Shown here: in pieces, positions 37,585-50,225 of the stretch
How the letters are laid out: the number at the start of each line of letters is the position of its first letter
How positions within the stretch are numbered: the stretch's first letter is position 1
From: Steinernema hermaphroditum
Lineage: Eukaryota; Nematoda; Chromadorea; Rhabditida; Steinernematidae
DNA length: 64,000 nucleotides
Direction of reading: 5' to 3'
NCBI GenBank assembly: GCA_030435675.1
Contig: CM059623.1
Span: 62,001 to 126,000 of the forward strand
Translations under genes and position numbers: made by a program
Notes under the pieces: model-generated
Database searches by the model: none
The model's input: only the letters and a program-made list of their open reading frames with translations
Told to the model about the DNA's origin: nothing

Positions 37585-39032
37585 TCAATTCGAGACAGAT
37601 AGGGCCTTGTTCATACAAAGAGTTCTGCATCTGACCCTCCTGCTCCAAAGTACCATATCATTTTTATGATTGGATCTTGTAGAACTGCACGAGCCTGATC
37701 GAACGCGCCTATTCCCGTTGGGATTACTGTGGACTATCTTAGTTTCCTGCAAAACTTTCAATTCGAGACAGCAGGGCCCTTGCTCATACCAAAAGCTCTG
37801 CATCTGACCCTCCTGCTCCAAAGTATCATATCATTTTTATGATTGGATCTTGTAGAACTGCACGAGCCTGATCGAACGCGCCTATTCCCGTTGGGATTCC
37901 TGTGGACTATCTTAGTTTCCTGCAAAACTTTCAATTCGAGACAGCAGGGCCCTTGCTCATACCAAAAGCTCTGCATCTGACCCTCCTGCTCCAAAGTACC
38001 ATATCATTTTTATGATTGGATCTTGTAGAACTGCACGAGCCTGATCGAACGCGCCTATTCCCGTTGGGATTACTGTGGACTATCTTAGTTTCCTGCAAAA
38101 CTTTCAATTCGAGACAGCAGGGCCCTTGGTCATACCAAAAGCTCTGCATCTGACCCTCCTGCTCCAAAGTACCATATCATTTTTATGATTGGATCTTGTA
38201 GAACTGCACGAGCCTGATCGAACGCGCCTATTCCCGTTGGGATTACTGTGGACTATCTTAGTTTCCTGCAAAACTTTCAATTCGAGACAGCAGGGCCCTT
38301 GCTCATACCAAAAGCTCTGCATCTGACCCTCCTGCTCCAAAGTACCATAGCATTTTTATGATTGGATCTTGTAGAACTGCACGAGCCTCATCGAACGCGC
38401 CTACTCTCGTTGGATTTCCTGCGGACTATCTTAGTTTCCTGCAAAACTTTCAATTCGAGACAGATAGGGCCTTGTTCATACAAAGAGTTCTGCATCTGAC
38501 CCTCCTGCTCCAAAGTACCATATCATTTTTATGATTGGATCTTGTAGAACTGCACGAGCCTGATCGAACGCGCCTATTCCCGTTGGGATTACTGTGGACT
38601 ATCTTAGTTTCCTGCAAAACTTTCAATTCGAGACAGATAGGGCCTTGTTCATACAAAGAGTTCTGCATCTGACCCTCCTGCTCCAAAGTATCATATCATT
38701 TTTATGATTGGATCTTGTAGAACTGCACGAGCCTGATCGAACGCGCCTATTCCCGTTGGGATTACTGTGGACTATCTTAGTTTCCTGCAAAACTTTGAAT
38801 TCGAGACAGATAGGGCCTTGTTCATACAAAAAGTTCTGCATCTGACCCTCCTGCTCCAAAGTACCATATCATTTTTATGATTGGATCTTGTAGAACTGCA
38901 CGAGCCTGATCGAACGCGCCTATTCCCGTTGGGATTACTGTGGACTATCTTAGTTTCCTGCAAAACTTTGAATTCGAGACAGATAGGGCCTTGTTCATAC
39001 AAAAAGTTCTGCATCTGACCCTCCTGCTCCAA
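37585..39032. repeat. 5-monomer copy followed by a doubled GAATTC monomer
   Basis: The stretch 37,585-38,449 repeats the 5-monomer order without the 1-bp deletion. It is followed by B units including two consecutive monomers with actttgaattcg at 38,797 and 38,970, exactly one monomer apart. In the 8-monomer HOR this marker occurs once per copy, so the pair is a local single-monomer duplication. Confidence 0.72.
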
Positions 39033-39488
39033 AGTACCATATCATTTTTATGATTGGATCTTGTAGAACTGCACGAGCCTAATCGAACGCGCCTATTCCC
39101 GTTGGGATTACTGTGGACTATCTTAGTTTCCTGCAAAACTTTCAATTCGAGACAGCAGGGCCCTTGCTCATACCAAAAGCTCTGCATCTGACCCTCCTGC
39201 TCCAAAGTACCATATCATTTTTATGATTGGATCTTGTAGAACTGCACGAGCCTGATCGAACGCGCCTATTCCCGTTGGGATTACTGTGGACTATCTTAGT
39301 TTCCTGCAAAACTTTCAATTCGAGACAGATAGGGCCCTTGATCATACAAAAAGTTCTGCATCTGACCCTCCTGCTCCAAAGTACCATATCATTTTTATGA
39401 TTGGATCTTGTAGAACTGCACGAGCCTAATCGAACGCGCCTATTCCCGTTGGGATTCCTGTGGACTATCTTCGTTTCCTGCAAAACTT

Positions 39489-39898
39489 TCAATTCGAGAC
39501 AGATAGGGCCTTGTTCATACAAAGAGTTCTGCATCTGACCCTCCTGCTCCAAAGTACCATAGCATTTTTATGATTGGATCTTGTAGAACTGCACGAGCCT
39601 AATCGAACGCGCCTATTCCCGTTGGGATTCCTGTGGACTATCTTCGTTTCCTGCAAAACTTTCAATTCGAGACAGCAGGGCCCTTGCTCATACCAAAAGC
39701 TCTGCATCTGACCCTCCTTCTCCAAAGTACCATAGCATTTTTATGATTGGATCTTGTAGAACTGCACGAGCCTAATCGAACGCGCCTATTCCCGTTGGGA
39801 TTCCTGTGGACTATCTTAGTTTCCTGCAAAACTTTCAATTCGAGACAGCAGGGCCCTTGCTCATACCAAAAGCTCTGCATCTGACCCTCCTGCTCCAA
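39489..39898. repeat. Rare cctccttctcc monomer haplotype, copy 3
   Basis: The cctccttctccaaag change appears near 39,717, again with cctaatcg, ctatcttcg and catagcat. Here the preceding unit is B class, unlike copies 1 and 2. The haplotype therefore entered a mixed context from A-only material, or the B class invaded around it. Confidence 0.7.
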
Positions 39899-42800
39899 AG
39901 TACCATATCATTTTTATGATTGGATCTTGTAGAACTGCACGAGCCTGATCGAACGCGCCTATTCCCGTTGGGATTACTGTGGACTATCTTAGTTTCCTGC
40001 AAAACTTTCAATTCGAGACAGCTAGGGCCCTTGTTCATACCAAAAGCTCTGCATCTGACCCTCCTGCTCCAAAGTACCATAGCATTTTTATGATTGGATC
40101 TTGTAGAACTGCACGAGCCTGATCGAACGCGCCTATTCCCGTTGGGATTACTGTGGACTATCTTAGTTTCCTGCAAAACTTTCAATTCGAGACAGCTAGG
40201 GCCCTTGTTCATACCAAAAGCTCTGCATCTGACCCTCCTGCTCCAAAGTACCATATCATTTTTATGATTGGATCTTGTAGAACTGCACGAGCCTGATCGA
40301 ACGCGCCTATTCCCGTTGGGATTACTGTGGACTATCTTAGTTTCCTGCAAAACTTTCAATTCGAGACAGCAGGGCCCTTGCTCATACCAAAAGCTCTGCA
40401 TCTGACCCTCCTGCTCCAAAGTACCATATCATTTTTATGATTGGATCTTGTAGAACTGCACGAGCCTGATCGAACGCGCCTATTCCCGTTGGGATTACTG
40501 TGGACTATCTTAGTTTCCTGCAAAACTTTCAATTCGAGACAGCTGGGCCCTTGTTCATACAAAGAGTTCTGCATCTGACCCTCCTGCTCCAAAGTACCAT
40601 AGCATTTTTATGATTGGATCTTGTAGAACTGCACGAGCCTGATCGAACGCGCCTATTCCCGTTGGGATTCCTGTGGACTATCTTAGTTTCCTGCAAAACT
40701 TTCAATTCGAGACAGATAGGGCCCTGTTCATACAAAGAGTTCTGCATCTGACCCTCCTGCTCCAAAGTACCATAGCATTTTTATGATTGGATCTTGTAGA
40801 ACTGCACGAGCCTGATCGAACGCGCCTATTCCCGTTGGGATTCCTGTGGACTATCTTAGTTTCCTGCAAAACTTTCAATTCGAGACAGCAGGGCCCTTGC
40901 TCATACCAAAAGCTCTGCATCTGACCCTCCTGCTCCAAAGTACCATAGCATTTTTATGATTGGATCTTGTAGAACTGCACGAGCCTGATCGAACGCGCCT
41001 ATTCCCGTTGGGATTCCTGTGGACTATCTTAGTTTCCTGCAAAACTTTCAATTCGAGACAGCAGGGCCCTTGCTCATACCAAAAGCTCTGCATCTGACCC
41101 TCCTGCTCCAAAGTACCATAGCATTTTTATGATTGGATCTTGTAGAACTGCACGAGCCTGATCGAACGCGCCTATTCCCGTTGGGATTACTGTGGACTAT
41201 CTTAGTTTCCTGCAAAACTTTCAATTCGAGACAGCAGGGCCCTTGCTCATACCAAAAGCTCTGCATCTGACCCTCCTGCTCCAAAGTACCATAGCATTTT
41301 TATGATTGGATCTTGTAGAACTGCACGAGCCTGATCGAACGCGCCTATTCCCGTTGGGATTACTGTGGACTATCTTAGTTTCCTGCAAAACTTTCAATTC
41401 GAGACAGATAGGGCCCTTGTTCATACAAAGAGCTCTGCATCTGACCCTCCTGCTCCAAAGTACCATAGCATTTTTATGATTGGATCTTGTAGAACTGCAC
41501 GAGCCTGATCGAACGCGCCTATTCCCGTTGGGATTACTGTGGACTATCTTAGTTTCCTGCAAAACTTTCAATTCGAGACAGCTAGGGCCCTTGCTCATAC
41601 CAAAAGCTCTGCATCTGACCCTCCTGCTCCAAAGTACCATAGCATTTTTATGATTGGATCTTGTAGAACTGCACGAGCCTGATCGAACGCGCCTACTCCC
41701 GTTGGGATTACCTGTGGACTATCTTAGTTTCCTGCAAAACTTTCAATTCGAGACAGCAGGGCCCTTGCTCATACCAAAAGCTCTGCATCTGACCCTCCTG
41801 CTCCAAAGTACCATAGCATTTTTATGATTGGATCTTGTAGAACTGCACGAGCCTGATCGAACGCGCCTACTCCCGTTGGGATTCCTGTGGACTATCTTAG
41901 TTTCCTGCAAAACTTTCAATTCGAGACAGCAGGGCCCTTGCTCATACCAAAAGCTCTGCATCTGACCCTCCTGCTCCAAAGTACCATAGCATTTTTATGA
42001 TTGGATCTTGTAGAACTGCACGAGCCTGATCGAACGCGCCTATTCCCGTTGGGATTACTGTGGACTATCTTAGTTTCCTGCAAAACTTTCAATTCGAGAC
42101 AGATGGGCCCTTGATCATACAAAAAGCTCTGCATCTGACCCTCCTGCTCCAAAGTACCATATCATTTTTATGATTGGATCTTGTAGAACTGCACGAGCCT
42201 GATCGAACGCGCCTATTCCCGTTGGGATTACTGTGGACTATCTTAGTTTCCTGCAAAACTTTCAATTCGAGACAGATAGGGCCCTTGTTCATACAAAAAG
42301 CTCTGCATCTGACCCTCCTGCTCCAAAGTACCATATCATTTTTATGATTGGATCTTGTAGAACTGCACGAGCCTGATCGAACGCGCCTATTCCCGTTGGG
42401 ATTACTGTGGACTATCTTAGTTTCCTGCAAAACTTTCAATTCGAGACAGCTAGGGCCCTTGCTCATACCAAAAAGCTCTGCATCTGACCCTCCTGCTCCA
42501 AAGTACCATATCATTTTTATGATTGGATCTTGTAGAACTGCACGAGCCTGATCGAACGCGCCTATTCCCGTTGGGATTACCTGTGGACTATCTTAGTTTC
42601 CTGCAAAACTTTCAATTCGAGACAGCAGGGCCCTTGCTCATACCAAAAGCTCTGCATCTGACCCTCCTGCTCCAAAGTACCATAGCATTTTTATGATTGG
42701 ATCTTGTAGAACTGCACGAGCCTGATCGAACGCGCCTATTCCCGTTGGGATTACTGTGGACTATCTTAGTTTCCTGCAAAACTTTCAATTCGAGACAGAA

Positions 42801-43130
42801 AGGGCCTTGTTCATACAAAGAGTTCTGCATCTGACCCTCCTGCTCCAAAGTACCATATCATTTTTATGATTGGATCTTGTAGAACTGCACGAGCCTGATC
42901 GAACGCGCCTATTCCCGTTGGGATTCCTGTGGACTATCTTAGTTTCCTGCAAAACTTTCAATTCGAGACAGATAGGGCCTTGTTCATACAAAGAGTTCTG
43001 CATCTGACCCTCCTGCTCCAAAGTACCATAGCATTTTTATGATTGGATCTTGTAGAACTGCACGAGCCTAATCGAACGCGCCTATTCCCGTTGGGATTCC
43101 TGTGGACTATCTTCGTTTCCTGCAAAACTT

Positions 43131-46100
43131 TCAATTCGAGACAGCAGGGCCCTTCCTCATACCAAAAGCTCTGCATCTGACCCTCCTGCTCCAAAGTACC
43201 ATAGCATTTTTATGATTGGATCTTGTAGAACTGCACGAGCCTAATCGAACGCGCCTATTCTCGTTGGGATTCCTGTGGACTATCTTCGTTTCCTGCAAAA
43301 CTTTCAATTCGAGACAGCAGGGCCCTTGCTCATACCAAAAGCTCTGCATCTGACCCTCCTGCTCCAAAGTACCATATCATTTTTATGATTGGATCTTGTA
43401 GAACTGCACGAGCCTGATCGAACGCGCCTATTCCCGTTGGGATTACTGTGGACTATCTTCGTTTCCTGCAAAACTTTCAATTCGAGACAGCAGGGCCCTT
43501 GCTCATACCAAAAGCTCTGCATCTGACCCTCCTGCTCCAAAGTACCATATCATTTTTATGATTGGATCTTGTAGAACTGCACGAGCCTGATCGAACGCGC
43601 CTATTCCCGTTGGGATTACTGTGGACTATCTTAGTTTCCTGCAAAACTTTCAATTCGAGACAGATAGGGCCTTGTTCATACAAAGAGTTCTGCATCTGAC
43701 CCTCCTGCTCCAAAGTACCATAGCATTTTTATGATTGGATCTTGTAGAACTGCACGAGCCTGATCGAACGCGCCTATTCCCGTTGGGATTACTGTGGACT
43801 ATCTTAGTTTCCTGCAAAACTTTCAATTCGAGACAGCAGGGCCCTTGCTCATACCAAAAGCTCTGCATCTGACCCTCCTGCTCCAAAGTACCATAGCATT
43901 TTTATGATTGGATCTTGTAGAACTGCACGAGCCTGATCGAACGCGCCTACTCTCGTTGGATTTCCTGCGGACTATCTTAGTTTCCTGCAAAACTTTCAAT
44001 TCGAGACAGCAGGGCCCTTGCTCATACCAAAAGCTCTGCATCTGACCCTCCTGCTCCAAAGTACCATATCATTTTTATGATTGGATCTTGTAGAACTGCA
44101 CGAGCCTGATCGAACGCGCCTATTCCCGTTGGGATTCCTGTGGACTATCTTAGTTTCCTGCAAAACTTTCAATTCGAGACAGATAGGGCCTTGTTCATAC
44201 AAAGAGTTCTGCATCTGACCCTCCTGCTCCAAAGTACCATATCATTTTTATGATTGGATCTTGTAGAACTGCACGAGCCTGATCGAACGCGCCTATTCCC
44301 GTTGGGATTACTGTGGACTATCTTAGTTTCCTGCAAAACTTTCAATTCGAGACAGATAGGGCCTTGTTCATACAAAAAGTTCTGCATCTGACCCTCCTGC
44401 TCCAAAGTACCATATCATTTTTATGATTGGATCTTGTAGAACTGCACGAGCCTGATCGAACGCGCCTATTCCCGTTGGGATTACTGTGGACTATCTTAGT
44501 TTCCTGCAAAACTTTCAATTCGAGACAGCAGGGCCCTTGCTCATACCAAAAGCTCTGCATCTGACCCTCCTGCTCCAAAGTACCATATCATTTTTATGAT
44601 TGGATCTTGTAGAACTGCACGAGCCTGATCGAACGCGCCTATTCCCGTTGGGATTCCTGTGGACTATCTTAGTTTCCTGCAAAACTTTCAATTCGAGACA
44701 GCAGGGCCCTTGCTCATACCAAAAGCTCTGCATCTGACCCTCCTGCTCCAAAGTACCATATCATTTTTATGATTGGATCTTGTAGAACTGCACGAGCCTG
44801 ATCGAACGCGCCTACTCTCGTTGGATTTCCTGTGGACTATCTTAGTTTCCTGCAAAACTTTCAATTCGAGACAGCAGGGCCCTTGCTCATACCAAAAGCT
44901 CTGCATCTGACCCTCCTGCTCCAAAGTACCATATCATTTTTATGATTGGATCTTGTAGAACTGCACGAGCCTGATCGAACGCGCCTACTCCCGTTGGATT
45001 TCCTGCGGACTATCTTAGTTTCCTGCAAAACTTTCAATTCGAGACAGCAGGGCCCTTGCTCATACCAAAAGCTCTGCATCTGACCCTCCTGCTCCAAAGT
45101 ACCATAGCATTTTTATGATTGGATCTTGTAGAACTGCACGAGCCTGATCGAACGCGCCTATTCCCGTTGGGATTACTGTGGACTATCTTCGTTTCCTGCA
45201 AAACTTTCAATTCGAGACAGCAGGGCCCTTGCTCATACCAAAAGCTCTGCATCTGACCCTCCTGCTCCAAAGTACCATAGCATTTTTATGATTGGATCTT
45301 GTAGAACTGCACGAGCCTAATCGAACGCGCCTATTCCCGTTGGGATTCCTGTGGACTATCTTAGTTTCCTGCAAAACTTTCAATTCGAGACAGCAGGGCC
45401 CTTGCTCATACCAAAAGCTCTGCATCTGACCCTCCTGCTCCAAAGTACCATAGCATTTTTATGATTGGATCTTGTAGAACTGCACGAGCCTAATCGAACG
45501 CGCCTATTCCCGTTGGGATTCCTGTGGACTATCTTCGTTTCCTGCAAAACTTTCAATTCGAGACAGCAGGGCCCTTGCTCATACCAAAAGCTCTGCATCT
45601 GACCCTCCTGCTCCAAAGTACCATATCATTTTTATGATTGGATCTTGTAGAACTGCACGAGCCTGATCGAACGCGCCTACTCTCGTTGGATTTCCTGCGG
45701 ACTATCTTAGTTTCCTGCAAAACTTTCAATTCGAGACAGATAGGGCCTTGTTCATACAAAGAGTTCTGCATCTGACCCTCCTGCTCCAAAGTACCATATC
45801 ATTTTTATGATTGGATCTTGTAGAACTGCACGAGCCTGATCGAACGCGCCTATTCCCGTTGGGATTACTGTGGACTATCTTAGTTTCCTGCAAAACTTTC
45901 AATTCGAGACAGATAGGGCCTTGTTCATACAAAGAGTTCTGCATCTGACCCTCCTGCTCCAAAGTACCATATCATTTTTATGATTGGATCTTGTAGAACT
46001 GCACGAGCCTGATCGAACGCGCCTATTCCCGTTGGGATTACCGTGGACTATCTTAGTTTCCTGCAAAACTTTCAATTCGAGACAGCAGGGCCCTTGCTCA

Positions 46101-49013
46101 TACCAAAAGCTCTGCATCTGACCCTCCTGCTCCAAAGTACCATAGCATTTTTATGATTGGATCTTGTAGAACTGCACGAGCCTAATCGAACGCGCCTATT
46201 CTCGTTGGGATTCCTGTGGACTATCTTCGTTTCCTGCAAAACTTTCAATTCGAGACAGCAGGGCCCTTGCTCATACCAAAAGCTCTGCATCTGACCCTCC
46301 TGCTCCAAAGTACCATATCATTTTTATGATTGGATCTTGTAGAACTGCACGAGCCTGATCGAACGCGCCTATTCCCGTTGGGATTACTGTGGACTATCTT
46401 CGTTTCCTGCAAAACTTTCAATTCGAGACAGCAGGGCCCTTGCTCATACCAAAAGCTCTGCATCTGACCCTCCTGCTCCAAAGTACCATATCATTTTTAT
46501 GATTGGATCTTGTAGAACTGCACGAGCCTGATCGAACGCGCCTATTCCCGTTGGGATTACTGTGGACTATCTTAGTTTCCTGCAAAACTTTCAATTCGAG
46601 ACAGATAGGGCCTTGTTCATACAAAGAGTTCTGCATCTGACCCTCCTGCTCCAAAGTACCATAGCATTTTTATGATTGGATCTTGTAGAACTGCACGAGC
46701 CTGATCGAACGCGCCTATTCCCGTTGGGATTACTGTGGACTATCTTAGTTTCCTGCAAAACTTTCAATTCGAGACAGCAGGGCCCTTGCTCATACCAAAA
46801 GCTCTGCATCTGACCCTCCTGCTCCAAAGTACCATAGCATTTTTATGATTGGATCTTGTAGAACTGCACGAGCCTGATCGAACGCGCCTACTCTCGTTGG
46901 ATTTCCTGCGGACTATCTTAGTTTCCTGCAAAACTTTCAATTCGAGACAGCAGGGCCCTTGCTCATACCAAAAGCTCTGCATCTGACCCTCCTGCTCCAA
47001 AGTACCATATCATTTTTATGATTGGATCTTGTAGAACTGCACGAGCCTGATCGAACGCGCCTATTCCCGTTGGGATTCCTGTGGACTATCTTAGTTTCCT
47101 GCAAAACTTTCAATTCGAGACAGATAGGGCCTTGTTCATACAAAGAGTTCTGCATCTGACCCTCCTGCTCCAAAGTACCATATCATTTTTATGATTGGAT
47201 CTTGTAGAACTGCACGAGCCTGATCGAACGCGCCTATTCCCGTTGGGATTACTGTGGACTATCTTAGTTTCCTGCAAAACTTTCAATTCGAGACAGATAG
47301 GGCCTTGTTCATACAAAAAGTTCTGCATCTGACCCTCCTGCTCCAAAGTACCATATCATTTTTATGATTGGATCTTGTAGAACTGCACGAGCCTGATCGA
47401 ACGCGCCTATTCCCGTTGGGATTACTGTGGACTATCTTAGTTTCCTGCAAAACTTTCAATTCGAGACAGCAGGGCCCTTGCTCATACCAAAAGCTCTGCA
47501 TCTGACCCTCCTGCTCCAAAGTACCATATCATTTTTATGATTGGATCTTGTAGAACTGCACGAGCCTGATCGAACGCGCCTATTCCCGTTGGGATTCCTG
47601 TGGACTATCTTAGTTTCCTGCAAAACTTTCAATTCGAGACAGCTAGGGCCCTTGCTCATACCAAAAGCTCTGCATCTGACCCTCCTGCTCCAAAGTACCA
47701 TATCATTTTTATGATTGGATCTTGTAGAACTGCACGAGCCTGATCGAACGCGCCTATTCCCGTTGGAATTCCTGTGGACTATCTTAGTTTCCTGCAAAAC
47801 TTTCAATTCGAGACAGCAGGGCCCTTGCTCATACCAAAAGCTCTGCATCTGACCCTCCTGCTCCAAAGTACCATATCATTTTTATGATTGGATCTTGTAG
47901 AACTGCACGAGCCTGATCGAACGCGCCTATTCCCGTTGGAATTCCTGTGGACTATCTTAGTTTCCTGCAAAACTTTCAATTCGAGACAGCAGGGCCCTTG
48001 CTCATACCAAAAGCTCTGCATCTGACCCTCCTGCTCCAAAGTACCATAGCATTTTTATGATTGGATCTTGTAGAACTGCACGAGCCTAATCGAACGCGCC
48101 TATTCCCGTTGGGATTACTGTGGACTATCTTAGTTTCCTGCAAAACTTTCAATTCGAGACAGCAGGGCCCTTGCTCATACCAAAAGCTCTGCATCTGACC
48201 CTCCTGCTCCAAAGTACCATAGCATTTTTATGATTGGATCTTGTAGAACTGCACGAGCCTAATCGAACGCGCCTATTCCCGTTGGGATTCCTGTGGACTA
48301 TCTTAGTTTCCTGCAAAACTTTCAATTCGAGACAGCAGGGCCCTTGCTCATACCAAAAGCTCTGCATCTGACCCTCCTGCTCCAAAGTACCATAGCATTT
48401 TTATGATTGGATCTTGTAGAACTGCACGAGCCTGATCGAACGCGCCTATTCCCGTTGGGATTCCTGTGGACTATCTTAGTTTCCTGCAAAACTTTCAATT
48501 CGAGACAGCTAGGGCCCTTGCTCATACCAAAAGCTCTGCATCTGACCCTCCTGCTCCAAAGTACCATAGCATTTTTATGATTGGATCTTGTAGAACTGCA
48601 CGAGCCTGATCGAACGCGCCTACTCTCGTTGGATTTCCTGCGGACTATCTTAGTTTCCTGCAAAACTTTCAATTCGAGACAGATAGGGCCTTGTTCATAC
48701 AAAGAGTTCTGCATCTGACCCTCCTGCTCCAAAGTACCATATCATTTTTATGATTGGATCTTGTAGAACTGCACGAGCCTGATCGAACGCGCCTATTCCC
48801 GTTGGGATTACTGTGGACTATCTTAGTTTCCTGCAAAACTTTCAATTCGAGACAGATAGGGCCTTGTTCATACAAAGAGTTCTGCATCTGACCCTCCTGC
48901 TCCAAAGTACCATAGCATTTTTATGATTGGATCTTGTAGAACTGCACGAGCCTGATCGAACGCGCCTATTCCCGTTGGGATTACCGTGGACTATCTTAGT
49001 TTCCTGCAAAACT
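43131..49013. repeat. 17-monomer (about 2.94 kb) duplication
   Basis: Two copies lie at about 43,131-46,071 and 46,072-49,013. The rare gcctattctcgttgggattcc junction is near 43,259 and 46,200 (2,941 bp apart). It is followed in both by gggattactgtggactatcttcg and then the same order of A, B, catagcat, ctctcgttgg and catacaaaaag units. The rare gggattaccgtgg marker recurs near 46,038 and 48,981 at nearly the same spacing. The middle part (about 44.7-45.2 kb against 47.6-48.1 kb) differs, including a ctagggccc hybrid only in the second copy. Confidence 0.83.
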
Positions 49014-50225
49014 TTCAATTCGAGACAGCAGGGCCCTTGCTCATACCAAAAGCTCTGCATCTGACCCTCCTGCTCCAAAGTACCATATCATTTTTATGAT
49101 TGGATCTTGTAGAACTGCACGAGCCTGATCGAACGCGCCTATTCCCGTTGGGATTACTGTGGACTATCTTAGTTTCCTGCAAAACTTTCAATTCGAGACA
49201 GATAGGGCCTTGTTCATACAAAGAGTTCTGCATCTGACCCTCCTGCTCCAAAGTACCATATCATTTTTATGATTGGATCTTGTAGAACTGCACGAGCCTG
49301 ATCGAACGCGCCTATTCCCGTTGGGATTACTGTGGACTATCTTAGTTTCCTGCAAAACTTTCAATTCGAGACAGATAGGGCCTTGTTCATACAAAGAGTT
49401 CTGCATCTGACCCTCCTGCTCCAAAGTACCATATCATTTTTATGATTGGATCTAGTAGAACTGCACGAGCCTGATCGAACGCGCCTATTCCCGTTGGGAT
49501 TACTGTGGACTATCTTAGTTTCCTGCAAAACTTTCAATTCGAGACAGCAGGGCCCTTGCTCATACCAAAAGCTCTGCATCTGACCCTCCTGCTCCAAAGT
49601 ATCATATCATTTTTATGATTGGATCTTGTAGAACTGCACGAGCCTGATCGAACGCGCCTATTCCCGTTGGGATACCTGTGGACTATCTTAGTTTCCTGCA
49701 AAACTTTCAATTCGAGACAGCAGGGCCCTTGCTCATACCAAAAGCTCTGCATCTGACCCTCCTGCTCCAAAGTACCATATCATTTTTATGATTGGATCTT
49801 GTAGAACTGCACGAGCCTGATCGAACGCGCCTACTCTCGTTGGATTTCCTGCGGACTATCTTAGTTTCCTGCAAAACTTTCAATTCGAGACAGCAGGGCC
49901 CTTGCTCATACCAAAAGCTCTGCATCTGACCCTCCTGCTCCAAAGTACCATAGCATTTTTATGATTGGATCTTGTAGAACTGCACGAGCCTGATCGAACG
50001 CGCCTACTCTCGTTGGGATTCCTGTGGACTATCTTAGTTTCCTGCAAAACTTTCAATTCGAGACAGCAGGGCCCTTGCTCATACCAAAAGCTCTGCATCT
50101 GACCCTCCTGCTCCAAAGTACCATAGCATTTTTATGATTGGATCTTGTAGAACTGCACGAGCCTGATCGAACGCGCCTATTCCCGTTGGGATTACTGTGG
50201 ACTATCTTAGTTTCCTGCAAAACTT

